Positions 38,117 through 51,540 of a stretch of DNA of 64,000 bases are shown one piece after another. The notes below the pieces were generated by a model. The model was not told the DNA's origin. It was given only the letters and a program-made list of their open reading frames with translations, and ran no database searches. The DNA is taken from contig NC_081144.1 of the NCBI RefSeq assembly GCF_958295425.1, positions 8,369,186-8,433,185 on the forward strand. The letters run 5' to 3'. The translations under genes were made by a program, and so were the position numbers. Position 1 is the first letter of the stretch; every line of letters starts with the position of its first letter. The DNA is from Solea solea. Lineage: Eukaryota; Chordata; Actinopteri; Pleuronectiformes; Soleidae.

Positions 38117-40565
38117 GCTTAGGCTCAACTAAGAGAGACAAGAGTAAACAAAGCAAAAATACCTCTAATTTCAGTGTGGAAGAGGCTTTAGAAAGATGCA
38201 GGATGGTTTTGATCTGCCAGATCTAACTCAGCAGATGTGCATGAACGCCACTCAAATACCACATTATCTAACACATCTAACACATTACCAAAAAAAGCAC
38301 AAAACCACAAAAACAGCGTTGCAGAGACATAGTGAAATGTCAATAAATGCTTGAAAACATTATCAACCCTGACCACAAACATATTGGCTCACTCCCACCA
38401 ATTCACTCCATGATAATTATTTAGGTTTGTTTGCCACAGATGCTTTTGATTCACTTGAGATATACTGTAAATGTAAAACACAGTGCCATGTGGACATGCA
38501 GTTAAAACAAGGTCAATGTAGGAGGGAGGAAGAAAAGCACGGAGAGTAAGAAAAAAAAAAGGTGGAGATTCAATGCAGCTACATAAGTAGTAGGTGTTTT
38601 CTTGTTTCCATTTTCAACGCCCCCCTATTCACAGTGTGTTGGAGGCACGCCGCACTGAATTCAGAGACAAGCATTGCTTGCCTCTTTTTGTGCTCTCCTC
38701 ACAAGCTCCTCAAGGTTTCTCCTGACAGCTAAAAGATTTGCCATTTCTTAGCCTGGAGAAGTGTGTCTCGCTCTGCAATGAAACAACTCTGCTTCCATGT
38801 GTGTAAACGCTGTAGCAAAACAAGTTTGGCACTCGCGGCACTGAGGGCGACGCGAGAGGAACCCCTGTCACAGCAGCACAGAGTGACAGTCGCAAACACA
38901 CAAACAAACACGGTCGATATGCACAGGAGACTGAAGGGCAGGAGTTATATTTCAGCATTCTCACTCACTTCACTCCAACAGTCCTCTAGAGATCATTTCA
39001 AGAGCTATGTCACAGAAATATACGCGTGCAGTTTGGGGTCAGAAAACACACACACTCGTACCATTAACTTAACCAAGTCAACAGCCCAACACATAAGATG
39101 CCTACTTGTAGCGTAGCTGGCTGTGAAAGTGGCTGTTGGCTGTTGCTACTGCAGTCAAAGAGGCTTGTGTTTGTAGTGCTCACTTCATGTCATATATATA
39201 GTCATAAGTTATCATTTATCAGCTCTTTCTGTGTGTGTGTCAATGCACACGTGCACATATATATGAAACCTATGCTGCCTCAAGTGATGTTGTGGTCTTG
39301 GACGCAGCTAGCTTGTAGTTAGCTGCCGGCCGGCTAGCGTGTCGACAAGTCAACATGGTGTGCTAAAAATGTTCCTTGTAAGATGTTGTTGTATGTGCTT
39401 AGACTTTCTCGCGTGTACTGGCTAGGTTTATCTATAAGGTAAGAGTGAATAGCTGGCCACTTGCTAATATCATCTACCCAATCTTTTATGGAAGCTAGGT
39501 CAGGCAGACTATTGTCGTGGGCTAGTACTCATTTATTTAGGTAGTGTTCGCAGTCTTTAATCGACAACGAAAGAATATATTCAGAGTTATTTGGTGGAGG
39601 ACCGCGGACATACATGCTGTTCGCTTACCTGTTTAGCATTCTCGCTAGGCTTGGAATGTTTGTATAAAATAAAAGGGTCTACATTGAGACCTAAAGCAGG
39701 TACTCAACCAACTTATTGAGATGTTGGTTTGTTTCTTCCCTTAAACACCTCTACAGGAGTGCAAAATAGAAAACAGAAGTCACAGGTTCAAGTCCATCTC
39801 CAGGTAAAAGGAATATCTACACTAGCAGTAACTTATGTCCTCGCATTATGACACGCAGTGCTGTAAATGTTTTGTTGGCATGTCGAGTCCATTTATGTCT
39901 CTATAGAAATGTCACGCAGCAGCAGCAGCAGTGTGGAGGAGGGCTGTCATTCATAAAAAAAAAAGAAACGCGTGCGTTTGTGTAACAGGACGGTACAAAA
40001 ATGTACCGTGCGCTCCCAAAAGCAGACAAAAACACACACGTGGTGGATGAGCAGATTAAGAACATGAATCCCTCGGTGAGGGGAATCCATTAAGCTTAAT
40101 TACTTAAACAGGACGTCCGTATTTTAGAGCGCGCACACAAACACATCCCAGTGAGAGTGAGGAGAATGCTTGCTTCTTTTTTTTTTTCCTAAAGACAATG
40201 ATAAATTTAATTAAGTGTGAGATATAGCTGCAGGGAAATTCATGCCACTTTACGGGGTAGACTATTTCTGAACAGTATTATCAATGGAGGAAGGATTAAA
40301 CAGCTGGCAGCAGGACGGGGACTGGCTTCTGTGGCAGAGTGAACGCAGGATTTCACGTCATAAAAGGGGTTGTTGCACTTCTGTCTGAGATGATCGACAA
40401 CTGCCAGTTTTATCAATCATAAAAAAAAAAAAAAAATCGCTGTTGTCCTCAAAAAAACAGCCTCACTTTTACTCACTTATATGAAAGACTCTGAGGGGAA
40501 TTGTACTGTGGTTACAGTGGAGGGAGTTAACGCTGTTGCATCACTGTCAAAGCATTTACATTTGA

Positions 40566-40989
40566 CCCTTTAACACAGAGCGTATTACCGTAGTTACGTG
40601 ATGGTTTGTGCTATCGCAAAAATTCCAACGGTTTCTGAAAGCTGAGAAGTTGCACGTCAAAGCCAACATGTGGTTATTATGGTAATTTCACTCGCGCAGT
40701 TTCAAGAATCCGGAGAATCAGCGTCTTTATCGCCAGAGAGGAGAGAGTGGGAAGAACACCTGTACACAGTTTAAATTTTTTGGACCGTTTTTGCCCATTG
40801 AGACAAAGACTCAAACAAATGTTATTGTAAATGTGTTTTGTGTGTACGGTTCAAAATCTGTTGTTAATGTACAACAGCAGTGTTTTTCTTATTATTTTGA
40901 ATGGTTCAATGGTTCTCGGGTCCTTTTATGGTTAAATTAAGCACCAAAAAAGTCCAGACAGACATTTTGACGGTTAGGCGTTAAAAGGG
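40566..40989. mobile_element. TTAA-type short DNA element, 424 bp
   Basis: The ends CCCTTTAACACAGAGCG and CGGTTAGGCGTTAAAAGGG are imperfect inverted repeats (both begin CCCTTT from outside). The flanks are TTGA (40562-40565) and TTAA (40990-40993), that is, a TTAA target with one change. The interior is non-coding. Confidence 0.55.
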
Positions 40990-42127
40990 TTAAAGATAAG
41001 TTGATCCTGGGGATTAAAAAGCACCCAAGTAGCAAGAAGATAATCATCATCATCACATTTATTTCATTCGTAAATTAGTAATTCTATATCTTAACGCTTC
41101 TGGGCTGATGTTATATCACCACCCTCAGTGAGAGGATGTCAGCAAGCAGGCATAAGGAATCTAATGGGGCGGACGGAGAGACGGTATCCTTTCGTGGTGC
41201 AAGCCCTAATTTTCAATTACAATAGTGGATTAATAGCAATCAGCACACCCAGGTGGTGCCTGTGATTAACTTATCTACAGAAGCATGCATAATGACATCT
41301 GTTCCACTCCACACCTCGTGCCAGCTCGACCTGGTTCACATACTGGGGCAAGCAAGAAGGACTGGGCTGAAGAGGATGAGGAGGAGGGGACATTCGTTAT
41401 TGAGAAAATGCCCTAAATGTGTCCTAAAAAACACACCAGGCCACACAAGGACATCTGTAACTGCAACACCACCCTTCATTTGAATCTGTATCAACAGAGA
41501 CGAGGGGAAGAACAGAGTGAGGCAATTATAAACTAAATTTGTTCTGTTAAATTGGACCGACATCATACATCACTTAGGTCTGCTGTGCCCCAGTAAAGCC
41601 CCCTCTTGGGAAATGTTGGCACGTGTGCAGAAATCAAATTTTGGCACTTCAAAGACGACACTTAATCAAGTCAACACCAGTCCGTGGCAATGAGGACTTT
41701 TTTTTTTCTTTTCTTCTTCTCGTTAAGTGGACACACAAAGTTAAATGCTCACAGCCAATTTTCTCAATGTGGAAGGCGAGAAAGATGAGAGCGGGCGTCG
41801 GTTATTTCAGGGGAATACATACATTTTCAATTAGCAAGCAGCGGCAGTGGCGGAAGCGTAATAATGCAGCAGTGCAATTTTCGACACGAAGCTCTGGCTC
41901 AGATTTAGGCTCCGCTCACTGTTTGAACGACTTTTAACTAATTGTCTCGGGTCCTCGGGGCGTGCTTTGACTTTGCACGCCGTCTTAAAATCAGATATAC
42001 TAGAGAAACACAGGAAACACAAAGGTAATGATTCTTTGCAGGCCAGTTGAATTATGTCATTGTGAAGCTTTCCAGGGATAACAGGGGATCTATGGAATGT
42101 GTGGGATATTTCACATTTATTTATCAT

Positions 42128-42128
42128 T

Positions 42129-42173
<45 letters not shown>

Positions 42174-42174
42174 G
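42128..42174. repeat. (TTA)n microsatellite
   Basis: About 15 TTA/ATT triplets, directly beside the hAT-like element end at 42179. Confidence 0.97.
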
Positions 42175-42178
42175 ATGT

Positions 42179-42545
42179 TAGGGGTGCACAAAATTGGAAT
42201 TTTTGTCGATATATCGGAACTCTCTGGAGTGCTTGGTCCGATTAACGATACCGATATATACGCATTTCCTTTTGCCCAACTGCAGAGTCTCTTCTGTAAT
42301 GAAATAAACATAATCATTTTTATACTCATGTCGCAGTAGATGTGACTATACAATATCTTTATTGCACAAAATAAATAATCGTCAAAAAAATAATAGCTGA
42401 AATGGGCGTTAAGTCAAGGAGGTAGCGGCTTTTTCAGCCCACCATTTTAGTGATTAGTCATATTGGCAGATCTTGGCGTGTTTGCCGATTTCCAATAATT
42501 CATCTTAAAACCAATATCTGCCAATACCAAATTATTATGATTACT
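42179..42545. mobile_element. short hAT-like element with GATATCGG motifs
   Basis: It begins TAGGGGTGCACAAAATTGG, then TTTTTGTCGATATATCGG, and ends near AAACCAATATCTGCCAATACC. The family has TAGGGATGCACGAT-type ends with repeated CGATATCGG blocks and is frequent in fish. A matching end lies at 44300-44357 and a very short copy at 61631-61741. The right edge here is approximate. Confidence 0.5.
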
Positions 42546-44299
42546 TCCATAAGAAATTTCAGCCCTTGACATTCTCTTTTTATAGAGTTCTCAAGTTAAG
42601 TACTTAAGTTAGTGTCATTATAGGAATAACACAAGATGGAGACTAGTGAGCACCAAATTCTCGCAGGAGATTTTCACACAGTCCTTGATCAGAAAGGTCT
42701 CTGTTGCGGTCTTTGAGGCTGTGCTACTGGAATAATGATGCTTTTAGATGACCAGGAATATCTCAAGGGAAAACATGGATTGGACACTGGCGAACAAACA
42801 AACCTGTATACGCATCAGAAAACACCTCTTTAGAGTTTTTAGTTTGACTCCGATAACACTAATTGATCATTTCTGTAATTAAGCAATAGCAAGAGTTGAC
42901 AGCAGCTGACATTTTATCTTCCTGAACTGGTATCAGGAAGACATGTATACATACAGTACATATATTTGTTTGTTTTGTGGAAATAAAAATCTGGCAAATC
43001 ACGTAAATAAAGGTTTAGCTCCTGCATGTACTTCAGTGATGGCAATAATAACACCAAAAGAGGAAATACGAAAGGACCCAGATCTATTAAGTTCTACAGT
43101 GCAAAGATGCTGTCTTATTGTCAAAAGAGATAACAGTTTCTTTTATGACCCCTGGGTCAGATAAGAAAGCAACACAACGTAGGGTCCTTCACATTGATGA
43201 AGCACAAAGGTGATAAAAGGCAGAAAAAAAGAAAAGAAAAACAGACACAGGTTGTAAACACTAACCACTCAGGGAGCAGTAGCTACGCTCTTCTCTAAAC
43301 GCTGTTTTTTATTTTTCTGAGGGCGAGTCAAGTGATGAACCAGCGTTTGATTGATGCCACATCTGTCCTTCCTTCTCGCCGCTGGTAAAATCACGCTGCG
43401 CATGGTGTGACATGAACCTGGGGTTCAGATTTATGATATTGGGACATTGCTATGAAAAATGATAAAAGCAGTTTCAAGGTTCCAGAAGAATGAGAGCGAA
43501 AGTTAAAACAATAATTGAATTCTGCGAGGATAAATGTTGGAACACCGGCACATATTGGATGCAGTTTGCTGTAGGGTCCTTTTGAATGAGAACAATAACA
43601 AAGAAGAATAGTAAAGAGACGTCTCTGCTCTATCGATGTGTCAAAATTCAACTTCCTGACAACACCCGCTTTGCTGTACCATCTTAATTTTAAATATAGT
43701 GATATAGACACTCATAGCTATGTTTGCATCTGTGTCTAAGTCAAACTTGAGCAGCAGTTGAACTGAATTCCTTCTTTTAAAAATGTCTTTCACTGGTAAA
43801 AGGAAAAACCTTGTGTTTGTACAACGTGAGCTGTGACGTCAGATAAATGGTTTTCAGTGGGATGTCTTCTCTTATCAGGGCTCAGAGTTCGTATAAAAGA
43901 GAGTCAATCAGGGTAAAAGGGTAAATGCATCAGTCATCGTGACGCCCTCAAGAGATGTCAATCCGGGCAACTGTGCAAGTTGTTTTCCCTAGAATTAAAA
44001 GCAGTTGTGCATAGTTCTTTGTTCTACAGGGAATACACAGTGCTACTCCAGGATGGGCAGTGTCATCCAATTTCAAAGTTTTATGTTCAAAATGAACATT
44101 ATCAATGAAAAATGTGTATTTCTGTGTGTGCAACTTTTTAGTTTTATGTTGTGTTGCTTTATCAAAAGTTCACACTTTAGGTGAAAAAAATCTGATTTTA
44201 CAAAACTGACAATTTCATAATGAATTCAGGGCTTTTATACTGACAAATTATGAATGGAGTCAAAGAGATTCTGAGACTAGAAGAGGCCCAAGACCTGCC

Positions 44300-44357
44300 A
44301 ATTTATATCTGCATATCGGATATCGGCAAAAAAAAGTCCTATATCGTGCATGTCTAG
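44300..44357. mobile_element. terminus of the GATATCGG hAT-like family
   Basis: CCAATTTATATCTGCATATCGG, then GATATCGGCAAAAAAAAGTCC and TATCGTGCATGTCTAG form the inverse of a TAGGGATGCACGATA-type end. The octamers flanking this end and 42179 do not match, so I do not pair them. Confidence 0.45.
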
Positions 44358-45122
44358 TGGGTGGGGTTTGTGTCTCTTCTGGCTCTTGCTCAAAATGTGA
44401 TCCCACAATCAGTTGCACTTTCCTCCCTTCACCTCTCCATCACTGCCTGCACAGAGCGCGTGTGATGAGCCTTTTCACATCAGACATCATGACTCGCTAC
44501 AGCAGGAAAAGCACATGTTACCATAACACGTCCCAGGGAGCAAATGTGTACAATACAAGCAACCTGAAACCAAAGCAGTTCAATGGAATTCAGTAAAAGA
44601 GGTTGTACGGTGGGGAAAGGAACTTCCTCTGCAATGTGCAGAAAAACATCCCCAGAACATGGCAGTGTATAAACCTTCCTACGATTACATTTGGCTGGCT
44701 ATGACACAGAACCCACACAAGGCTCGGCCACTGTCAAAAAGCATAAATGGTAAATACAACTTGTGCTATTAATATGTATGATTAGTGAGGACTTATTGGC
44801 CTAATTCGCTCTGCCTAATATCACAGAATGATTGATGCTGGAGTGGCTGCACTTAATACACGACGGTGAGTCGTGTAGGTTGTAGCACTTGAGGCCAGTC
44901 AGACAGCCTGTCTCCATGCAGAGAGGCCGGGTTCACTTCTGACTGTCCTTGAAAGCTGGCACCTGGCGATTCCACGGTGCCGTAAAAGCTGGCTGCAAGA
45001 CAGCAGCAGGCTATAAAACACAACCCGGCCTCTGGGGTTTGCAGCCTGGCGGACTCTGATGCGTTATGGACAGTTCAGACTAGACAGACATCCCCCGGTG
45101 ACCCAAAGGGTCAAGGTGACCC

Positions 45123-45137
45123 GGGGGGGGGGGGGGG
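45123..45137. repeat. poly-G run (15 nt)
   Basis: A G homopolymer preceded by a short imperfect repeat (GGTGACCCAAAGG, AAGGTGACCC). Confidence 0.95.
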
Positions 45138-46639
45138 AGCTGTGGACTGGTCTCCAATGTTCTGCTTTAGACATTAGTAAACTAATAGGACATTATTAGA
45201 GGGAAATAGCTATTTCTAACACATAACAGCAGCCCAGAGAAGCCGTGTACACCATGTTAACCTACTTGGAAAAAGCTTTTAGGGACGCAGGAGGCATCCA
45301 GAGTAGGAAAAAATAGTGTGCTACAAAAGAGCAGAGATTCTGCCTGTACAGTGAAAAGGACAAAACACTGTTTATTACTGATGAATTCGGGTTTATATTT
45401 GCATCACTGCATTGGTCAAGTGTATAAGAATAACACAGAAAACAACTAGTTGTATCTAGAAGAATAAAGAAAAAAAAATGCTACTGGTATCGATAAAGAC
45501 TTACTGCAGGCTAATAAAAGAAAACATTGCTCTTACCTGATGTGATCACATTCGATTAGATTTGATGGAAGGACGAGGATCCACATAGAGGGAAAAAAAA
45601 AACAGAAGAAGAAAAGTAAATTATGCTGCAGATCCTGACTTCTTTGTTTTAACACATTATTATATTTAAATGCATTATTTGACATTAGAAAATAAGAAAT
45701 TCAGAATACAGGGGTGACGGTGCAAAAGGGCAAAGACAACATAGACATACGTTCATCCATCAATGTCAATATAATGCTTGGAAATCTCTTCATTCTGGCA
45801 AATATTGCTCCATTCGCCACAAGAGAGCAACGTATGGCGCATGTATGTATGTACACTGCTACTGTAGCTGCCATTTCATTTCCATGTAAATGCACAGAAA
45901 CTGCAACGATGACTCAAGTAACCACACAAAACACACACTCCAGTCACAGGCTGCCATCAACTACATTGGAGTGTGTAGGTACAGATTAAAAAAAAGGCAG
46001 AATCTATAATCTGCTGCAACACAATCAATTCAGAGTGTGTGTTTGTAAATAAAACATTTTATGGCATCAGGCTGAGCCTTCACAGTCACCTTGAGATGCT
46101 CAGCTTTTAGCTGAGTCAACGGAAGTTGCCACTTCATCCTAATGGTAACAAAGTGGAGAAACATCCGGCCTGTTTTATTAATGTTTGATTAAACCATCTT
46201 TGATGCAAGCAGCCACTTTATTTGTCACAAATACCCAATACTTAAGGGTTGGACTACACCAATAATTTTAACCTCAAGTGCCAGAAAATGATCTGGCACT
46301 TGGTAAGTACTTGTGCCCACTTTACCAGAATAACTTTGTGTGGCAGTATTAACGATTTAAAATGAAAAAAACAAACAGTATTAAACATATTTAAAATAAC
46401 ATTCTGTTGGAGTCTTTGAGTTATTTATATGTTATTTGTAGTTTTCTTTTAACTAAGATTCATTTTGCATCACCAGTACATTTTTATTGTGAACTATTTA
46501 TCATTCCATAGCCACACAAATGCTTTCAATTCAGAAATGCTGTGAAATAACCAATATAGTTAGGGCTTTGTCATGATGGAGAATCGCCATATAATTCGAA
46601 GCTTAGTTGCTTTTTCCCCAAAATGTTTCTTTCTTTTTT

Positions 46640-46721
46640 TTCTCTCTCACTTGACCGGCCCCCTCCTGACCAGACTATAGATGCTCATTGGCCCCCAGGA
46701 CATATAAGTTTGAGACCTCTG
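46640..46721 (+). mobile_element. hAT-like right terminus (AGTTTGAGACCTCTG)
   Basis: GGCCCCCTCCTGACCAGACTATAG, then CATTGGCCCCCAGG and AGTTTGAGACCTCTG form a typical right end of the same kind of hAT element as the terminus at 36453. The octamer after it is GTCTAATC. The left boundary of this entry is approximate. Confidence 0.45.
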
Positions 46722-48789
46722 GTCTAATCCCAACCCTTACTCTAATTCTAAAATCCCTCAAAGTTGTGAGAAGCGACCAAAATGTGTTCCAACAGGACAT
46801 GTGCGCACATAAATCCACACAGTAACAAAGCGCGTGTGTTTGTGTGTGTGTGTGTGTGAGTAAGTGATGCATCTTGTTTTGAAAATGATATTAATTACAT
46901 CTTTGGAAGCAAAGGACTGCCTGAGTCACAATTCCCCAGCATCAGATTATATGATTGGAGCAAGTTTGTGTATAGTATATAAATTAGACTAATAGAAGAA
47001 AAAAAAAAAAAAACAATGATCTTGTTTTCCAGGTACATCCACGCAGAATCACTAACTAAAATAAGTTACCGTCTCCAACTTGTTCAGCCCATGGGTGGTG
47101 ACCCCTTCCTGTATCAAACAGCATTTAATCCTAATATCTGTCATGCTTCACTGTGCAGTGGGGTTTTTCGAGGGTCCCACTAGTGAGATAGATATTAGAT
47201 GCCAAGCTTTCCGAGAGCCCTAAGGGTTTCTGCAGATTCTTTCGAAGGTGTGGACAGCTCGGAACAATCAGTCAGCCTGCAGACAGCCTCTCCTTGTCAT
47301 TACTCTCACGGAGAACGACTCAGGAAAGAGAGATTTCTTTTCCCAACCAACATGCGTTCTCTGGACACAGCTAGCAGGGCCCTCAGTCCCCCATCCATCT
47401 GCCGCCTGTCTCTCACACTCATTAATTCTGACCATCCTCATGTGGCTGCTAGTTGGTGCGATGTGATTATGCTCAAATGAACCACCAGGAATAAATAGAA
47501 GCTCGGGCTCCTCAGAGGAGACCAAGGAGAGAGTTGATGCCGAATTACACGGAAAACGCCGACAGATCTTTCTGATCACGAGGTGTGAGGGACGGTTTGT
47601 CTCTGAGGGCTCAGAACCAATGACAAACTGTTTTTGTTTCTAAAGCAAACATGAACTGAGGCACTAAAAAATGATCAGGCACTGTAACAGAAATAGCCAA
47701 TGACAAGTTACTTAGATGGATATGATCCCTATTTAACCTCAATACCAGGCTCAAGGGGCATCAGTCATCACCATTACAGAGCATTGGGAGGTTGCAGGAG
47801 ACTTGGGTGTTCCTGGTTGCGAAAGCATGATGACTAAACCTTCAGTCTTTTTAAATGTTTATAATATATATATTATAAATATTGATCTCCATCCTAAATT
47901 ATGACATTGTCCTTTATGAATTATGGAAACCAATTAAAGGCCCAAGGGTTCATGGGTTCTGGTTCCCCGTTTGGCTCTTCTGATTGTGGACAGACATGGA
48001 CAAATGTGCACTAACTGTTCCAGATGTTGATGCTCACCGCCTGTCATATTTGTCCATTCTGTTGGGAACCTATGCTCCTCTGAGCTATCCGCGAGTTTCT
48101 CTATGAAAACTATTATCGAGTGTCTCTCCAACCTTTGTCCTCGTCTCTCTTTGGGCTGCTCTGCTCGAGGCTCTCCTGTCAACTGTGGATCTTTGAAGTG
48201 ACTCATCATATTGATGATCTGTCTGGAGCGCGGCTGAGCCCTACAATCCTGGCAGGGTCAGAATGGGCAGAGACTGCGCTGCCCTTTTTGAAGTGGATGT
48301 GCTGAGAATGCTATCAAGGCGGCCGGTCCATCTGTCCTGTTGGATTTTGTGCATAGGGGGTTTCACAAAGCTACACAAGGGGGAAAAAAGGATGATGTTT
48401 GGCGTGCTGTTAATGGATCTGATCATTGTCTGGAGAAGCAGACGGCAGAGGCTCAATGGAATGAAGAAAATGAATGTTTGTGTTTCACTAAGCATTTCTG
48501 CACTGATGAAACAAAACCAGGATGAAAAGGACTTCCTTTGTCTTTTTTTTTTGACTAATTTCAACACAATCCCCACCAGCGCATCATGGCTATGGAAGCA
48601 GCATTAAACACAGATGGAACTGTGACTACAGCATCTGCTGGAAAAGATTAATAACGGTATGTATATCTGTGACTTCAACAACCTGTCCCTAAACACAGTT
48701 TGACATTGTACCAAATCCATATCCCACCTGTTCTTCTTGTTCGCTCTCTAAAGCAGCATTGTGTATTCTTGATATCTGTATAGGCTGAC

Positions 48790-48824
48790 CTCCTTCTCCT
48801 TCTCCTCCTCCTCCTCCTCCTCCT
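48790..48824. repeat. (CTC)n microsatellite
   Basis: A CTC/TTC-rich run of about eleven triplets. A similar (TCC)n tract lies at 61096-61123. Confidence 0.95.
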
Positions 48825-49434
48825 ACAGGACTGACATCATCCTTTCAGCTTTTATAGGTCCACTCCACCAATACACACCTGGTCCTGTGTTGCTTCTCGC
48901 ATGTGAAGCTGCATTTACACGGAAGTTTGATGCCAGATTTTGGCAAAACACCACGACAGACTTGCTTGACATGTACTAGTTAGTTTGGAGCCTGACTGTC
49001 AAATATCAAGGCATGTTCAGAGTTTAAAGGCATCATGGGAAGACTACATATAAACACGCAAGCGCTTTTAAAGGAAGAACATTCTACTAGTAATATTAAA
49101 AAAAAAAAAAAATGTCCCTAAAGCTCACAATTCTGCAGTGCACACTAAAAACGGCTATGTTTGAACATCTATACGGCCCACAAGGGTGTGGATGTGCATG
49201 GTTATGTGCTGTCATCACTGCAGAGTACTGTGAAGTCATACCACTGAGAGCTCCGGGGATCAACCCGACATCCACCTGCCTATTCGCAGTTTAGGATCTA
49301 CTTGATTGTCGGAGCTGAAAGGATCCCTTTCCCATTCCTCTGCAGTGCTGCTGGGGATTCCAGAGGAGATTTGCAAAGTGACAGTGGAAATACGACAGCG
49401 AGGTGATGATGCTGTCAGAGCGGAGGTTATCGTC

Positions 49435-49716
49435 TTATGAATCGTTTGGTCCAGAAAATCTCAGAAAACCTGAAAAAATGTTGATCGGTGTTTGCCAAAT
49501 CTGGAAATGATAAAGTTCTCAAATGTGTTGATTCACTTTGAATGATTTCTTTGTTATCCAGAGCAAAGAAATGAAGAAAATACTCACATTTAAGAAGCTA
49601 AAACAAATCGGAAATATTGTTTTAATCATGAAAAAAAGTTTCAAACCGATTAATCGATTATCAAAATAGTAATCGATTAATAATCGATTAAACGATTAAT
49701 TGTTTCAACTCTAGAT
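49435..49716 (-). mobile_element. teleost hAT-type MITE with ATCGATTAAT arrays
   Basis: On the minus strand it begins CTAGAGTTGAAACAATTAATCG and continues with ATCGATTAT blocks. A body follows with TTCTTAAATGTGAGTATTTTC and, near the far end, GGCAAACACCGATCAAC. This is a familiar non-coding element of fish genomes with alternating ATTAATCG motifs at the end. The far boundary is approximate. Confidence 0.6.
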
Positions 49717-51360
49717 GTTCTAGATGTTGTCATGATGGGGAATATCCGAATATCTCTGAGGGAATAGCATGTTGCCATCTCGAGTGACAGCCCTACTCGA
49801 CCTGTTATCTCTCTCGGTCAATCACTTACGGAAGCTATGTGGAGCGGCACACAAACACGGTGAATTTAGCAGCATTTCTGCTAAAACAAGATCATGGAAG
49901 CTGGAGAAATGGACTGCTGCAGCACTTGTCTGTGAATCTGATGAACTTCACCATTCTTTCATTACACTCGATCAGAATTCACACTATCTGAACACTCACT
50001 GTGCTTCTCCATGGGGGATTCAACTGAATCCAAGTCTTTTCAACATATTTTAAAAGGAGAATAAATTATAATAAAAAAAAAAAACAGCTAACGTTTGTTA
50101 CAGTAAAGGAAAGATGTGTGGTATGGCAGTAGGTGTACAGCAGGGGGCAGACAGTACATATGTACAATCTCCAGTAGGACAATGCTTCATGATCTCCACA
50201 TGAGAACATAGACTATTGGTAAGATTTCATTGTATTTGTACAAAAACCTAACAGGACACATACATTTACTTGGGATTGGAATTTATCACAGTCCTGTCGT
50301 GCATTGCTTCTTCTTTGCTAGATTTCCCCGCTGAAATCGGAGCCGACCCATGTTTCATTAATGCACTGTTGCACCAAACCTTGACCTCTCTCACCAGGCC
50401 GCCCTCATCAACAAGAACCTGAGGACATGAGGTATGTGCCCCCCGGTGCCTCCCTCTCTCGCTCTCTCTCACACTAACCTGAGACATAAAGTGGGGTAAG
50501 GCATTCAAGAAACTGCAGCAAGAAAAAAAGGGGAAAAGGCAGCCTCTCCACATTCTGAAAGTCTTCACACATTCCAAATATTTCAGTGGGAAATGAATAT
50601 CAGCCCCCACATAATGGAAGAAAGGAAGAGTTTGATTGCCCCAAGCACAGCAGAGTTCATTTTTCACAACTGCACACACACACACACACACACAGCTGTA
50701 TTAGCAGTATCTTATACATGGCATTAAAATAAATGTTGAAAAGAAGCAGGGATTTGAAGGGCTGTCCAAATAACGAGGTGTTAGACGAGTTCTGAAAAAC
50801 ATCTCCTGCAAAGGCTCTCGCTCTCATTCAAGAAACATGACCTTTTATGATTTAGAGCACATGCCTGTGGTAAAGTCTTAGCCAGTGTAAGAAACACGCT
50901 GCTGTAAATCACTCAGTACGATGTAGGAGTTCAAATTCACACGTGTTTTACACCTTTAAAAATACTTCAATATAACATGTTTTTTTTTTTCCCTGACAGA
51001 TCACATGGGGAAAATGTGGTTACAGGATGTGTGCGTTTCCAAGTAATAGCCACTACGGCTATTACTTCGAAAGGTGACCGACAGGGCTAATATCCTCAGT
51101 GATTGTCCTCATCTTAACTACCGCATGTTAACTAGGAGCTGATGAATATCAGCCATTAGCTTACACCATTAAACACACCTCAGTCCTGGGCTGATGGGAC
51201 TAAACAGGCTCACGTGGACTTCAGTCATCAGCCACTGAAGTGTTTAATTATAAAAGGCACAGCCTTTAAAAATATAATTTATTATACCTCTGCATTAATA
51301 TATCGAAAAACTGCACAACTTGGCACTACTTGTGTGCTGTATTTATTATATTTTATTTTA

Positions 51361-51540
51361 TTATCAGCCCATGGAAAGACTGGTTCAATCCCGTCCAAGG
51401 GCTGCGGTGCCCCTGAGCAGGGCACTTAATTCCCCGGAGCGCAGATAAGTGCTGCCCACTGCTCCTGCACTGGGTTTTGGTGTATAATAAGGCTGGGGTA
51501 AATGCAGAGGTCAAATTCACTATCGCTAATTGGTGTGTAA
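51361..51540 (+). repeat. tRNA-derived SINE fragment
   Basis: GGTTCAATCCCG resembles a B box of a polymerase III promoter. It is followed by CCCCTGAGCAGGGCACTTAA, GCTGCCCACTGCTCC and GGGGTAAATGCAGAGGTCAAATT, the body order of a common teleost SINE. The part before the B box, including any A box, is missing or unrecognisable, so the copy is 5' truncated. Confidence 0.65.

Noticed and set aside
39790..39815. tRNA or SINE promoter B box (GGTTCAAGTCC)
   Set aside because: There is no A box at the right distance and no cloverleaf can be drawn from the surrounding sequence.
42179..44357. A single 2.2-kb element between two GATATCGG-type termini
   Set aside because: The octamers next to the two ends do not match, and a nearer partner end appears at about 42545.
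36453..46721. One 10-kb hAT element between CAGAGGTCTCAAACT and AGTTTGAGACCTCTG
   Set aside because: The flanking octamers TTCTAAAG and GTCTAATC agree poorly, and unrelated repeats with their own boundaries lie between. They are more likely ends of separate insertions.
50266..50691. Minus-strand open frame of 141 codons starting in a (CA)n tract
   Set aside because: The N-terminus is microsatellite translation (MCVCVCA) and the rest matches nothing I know. It is likely a chance frame.
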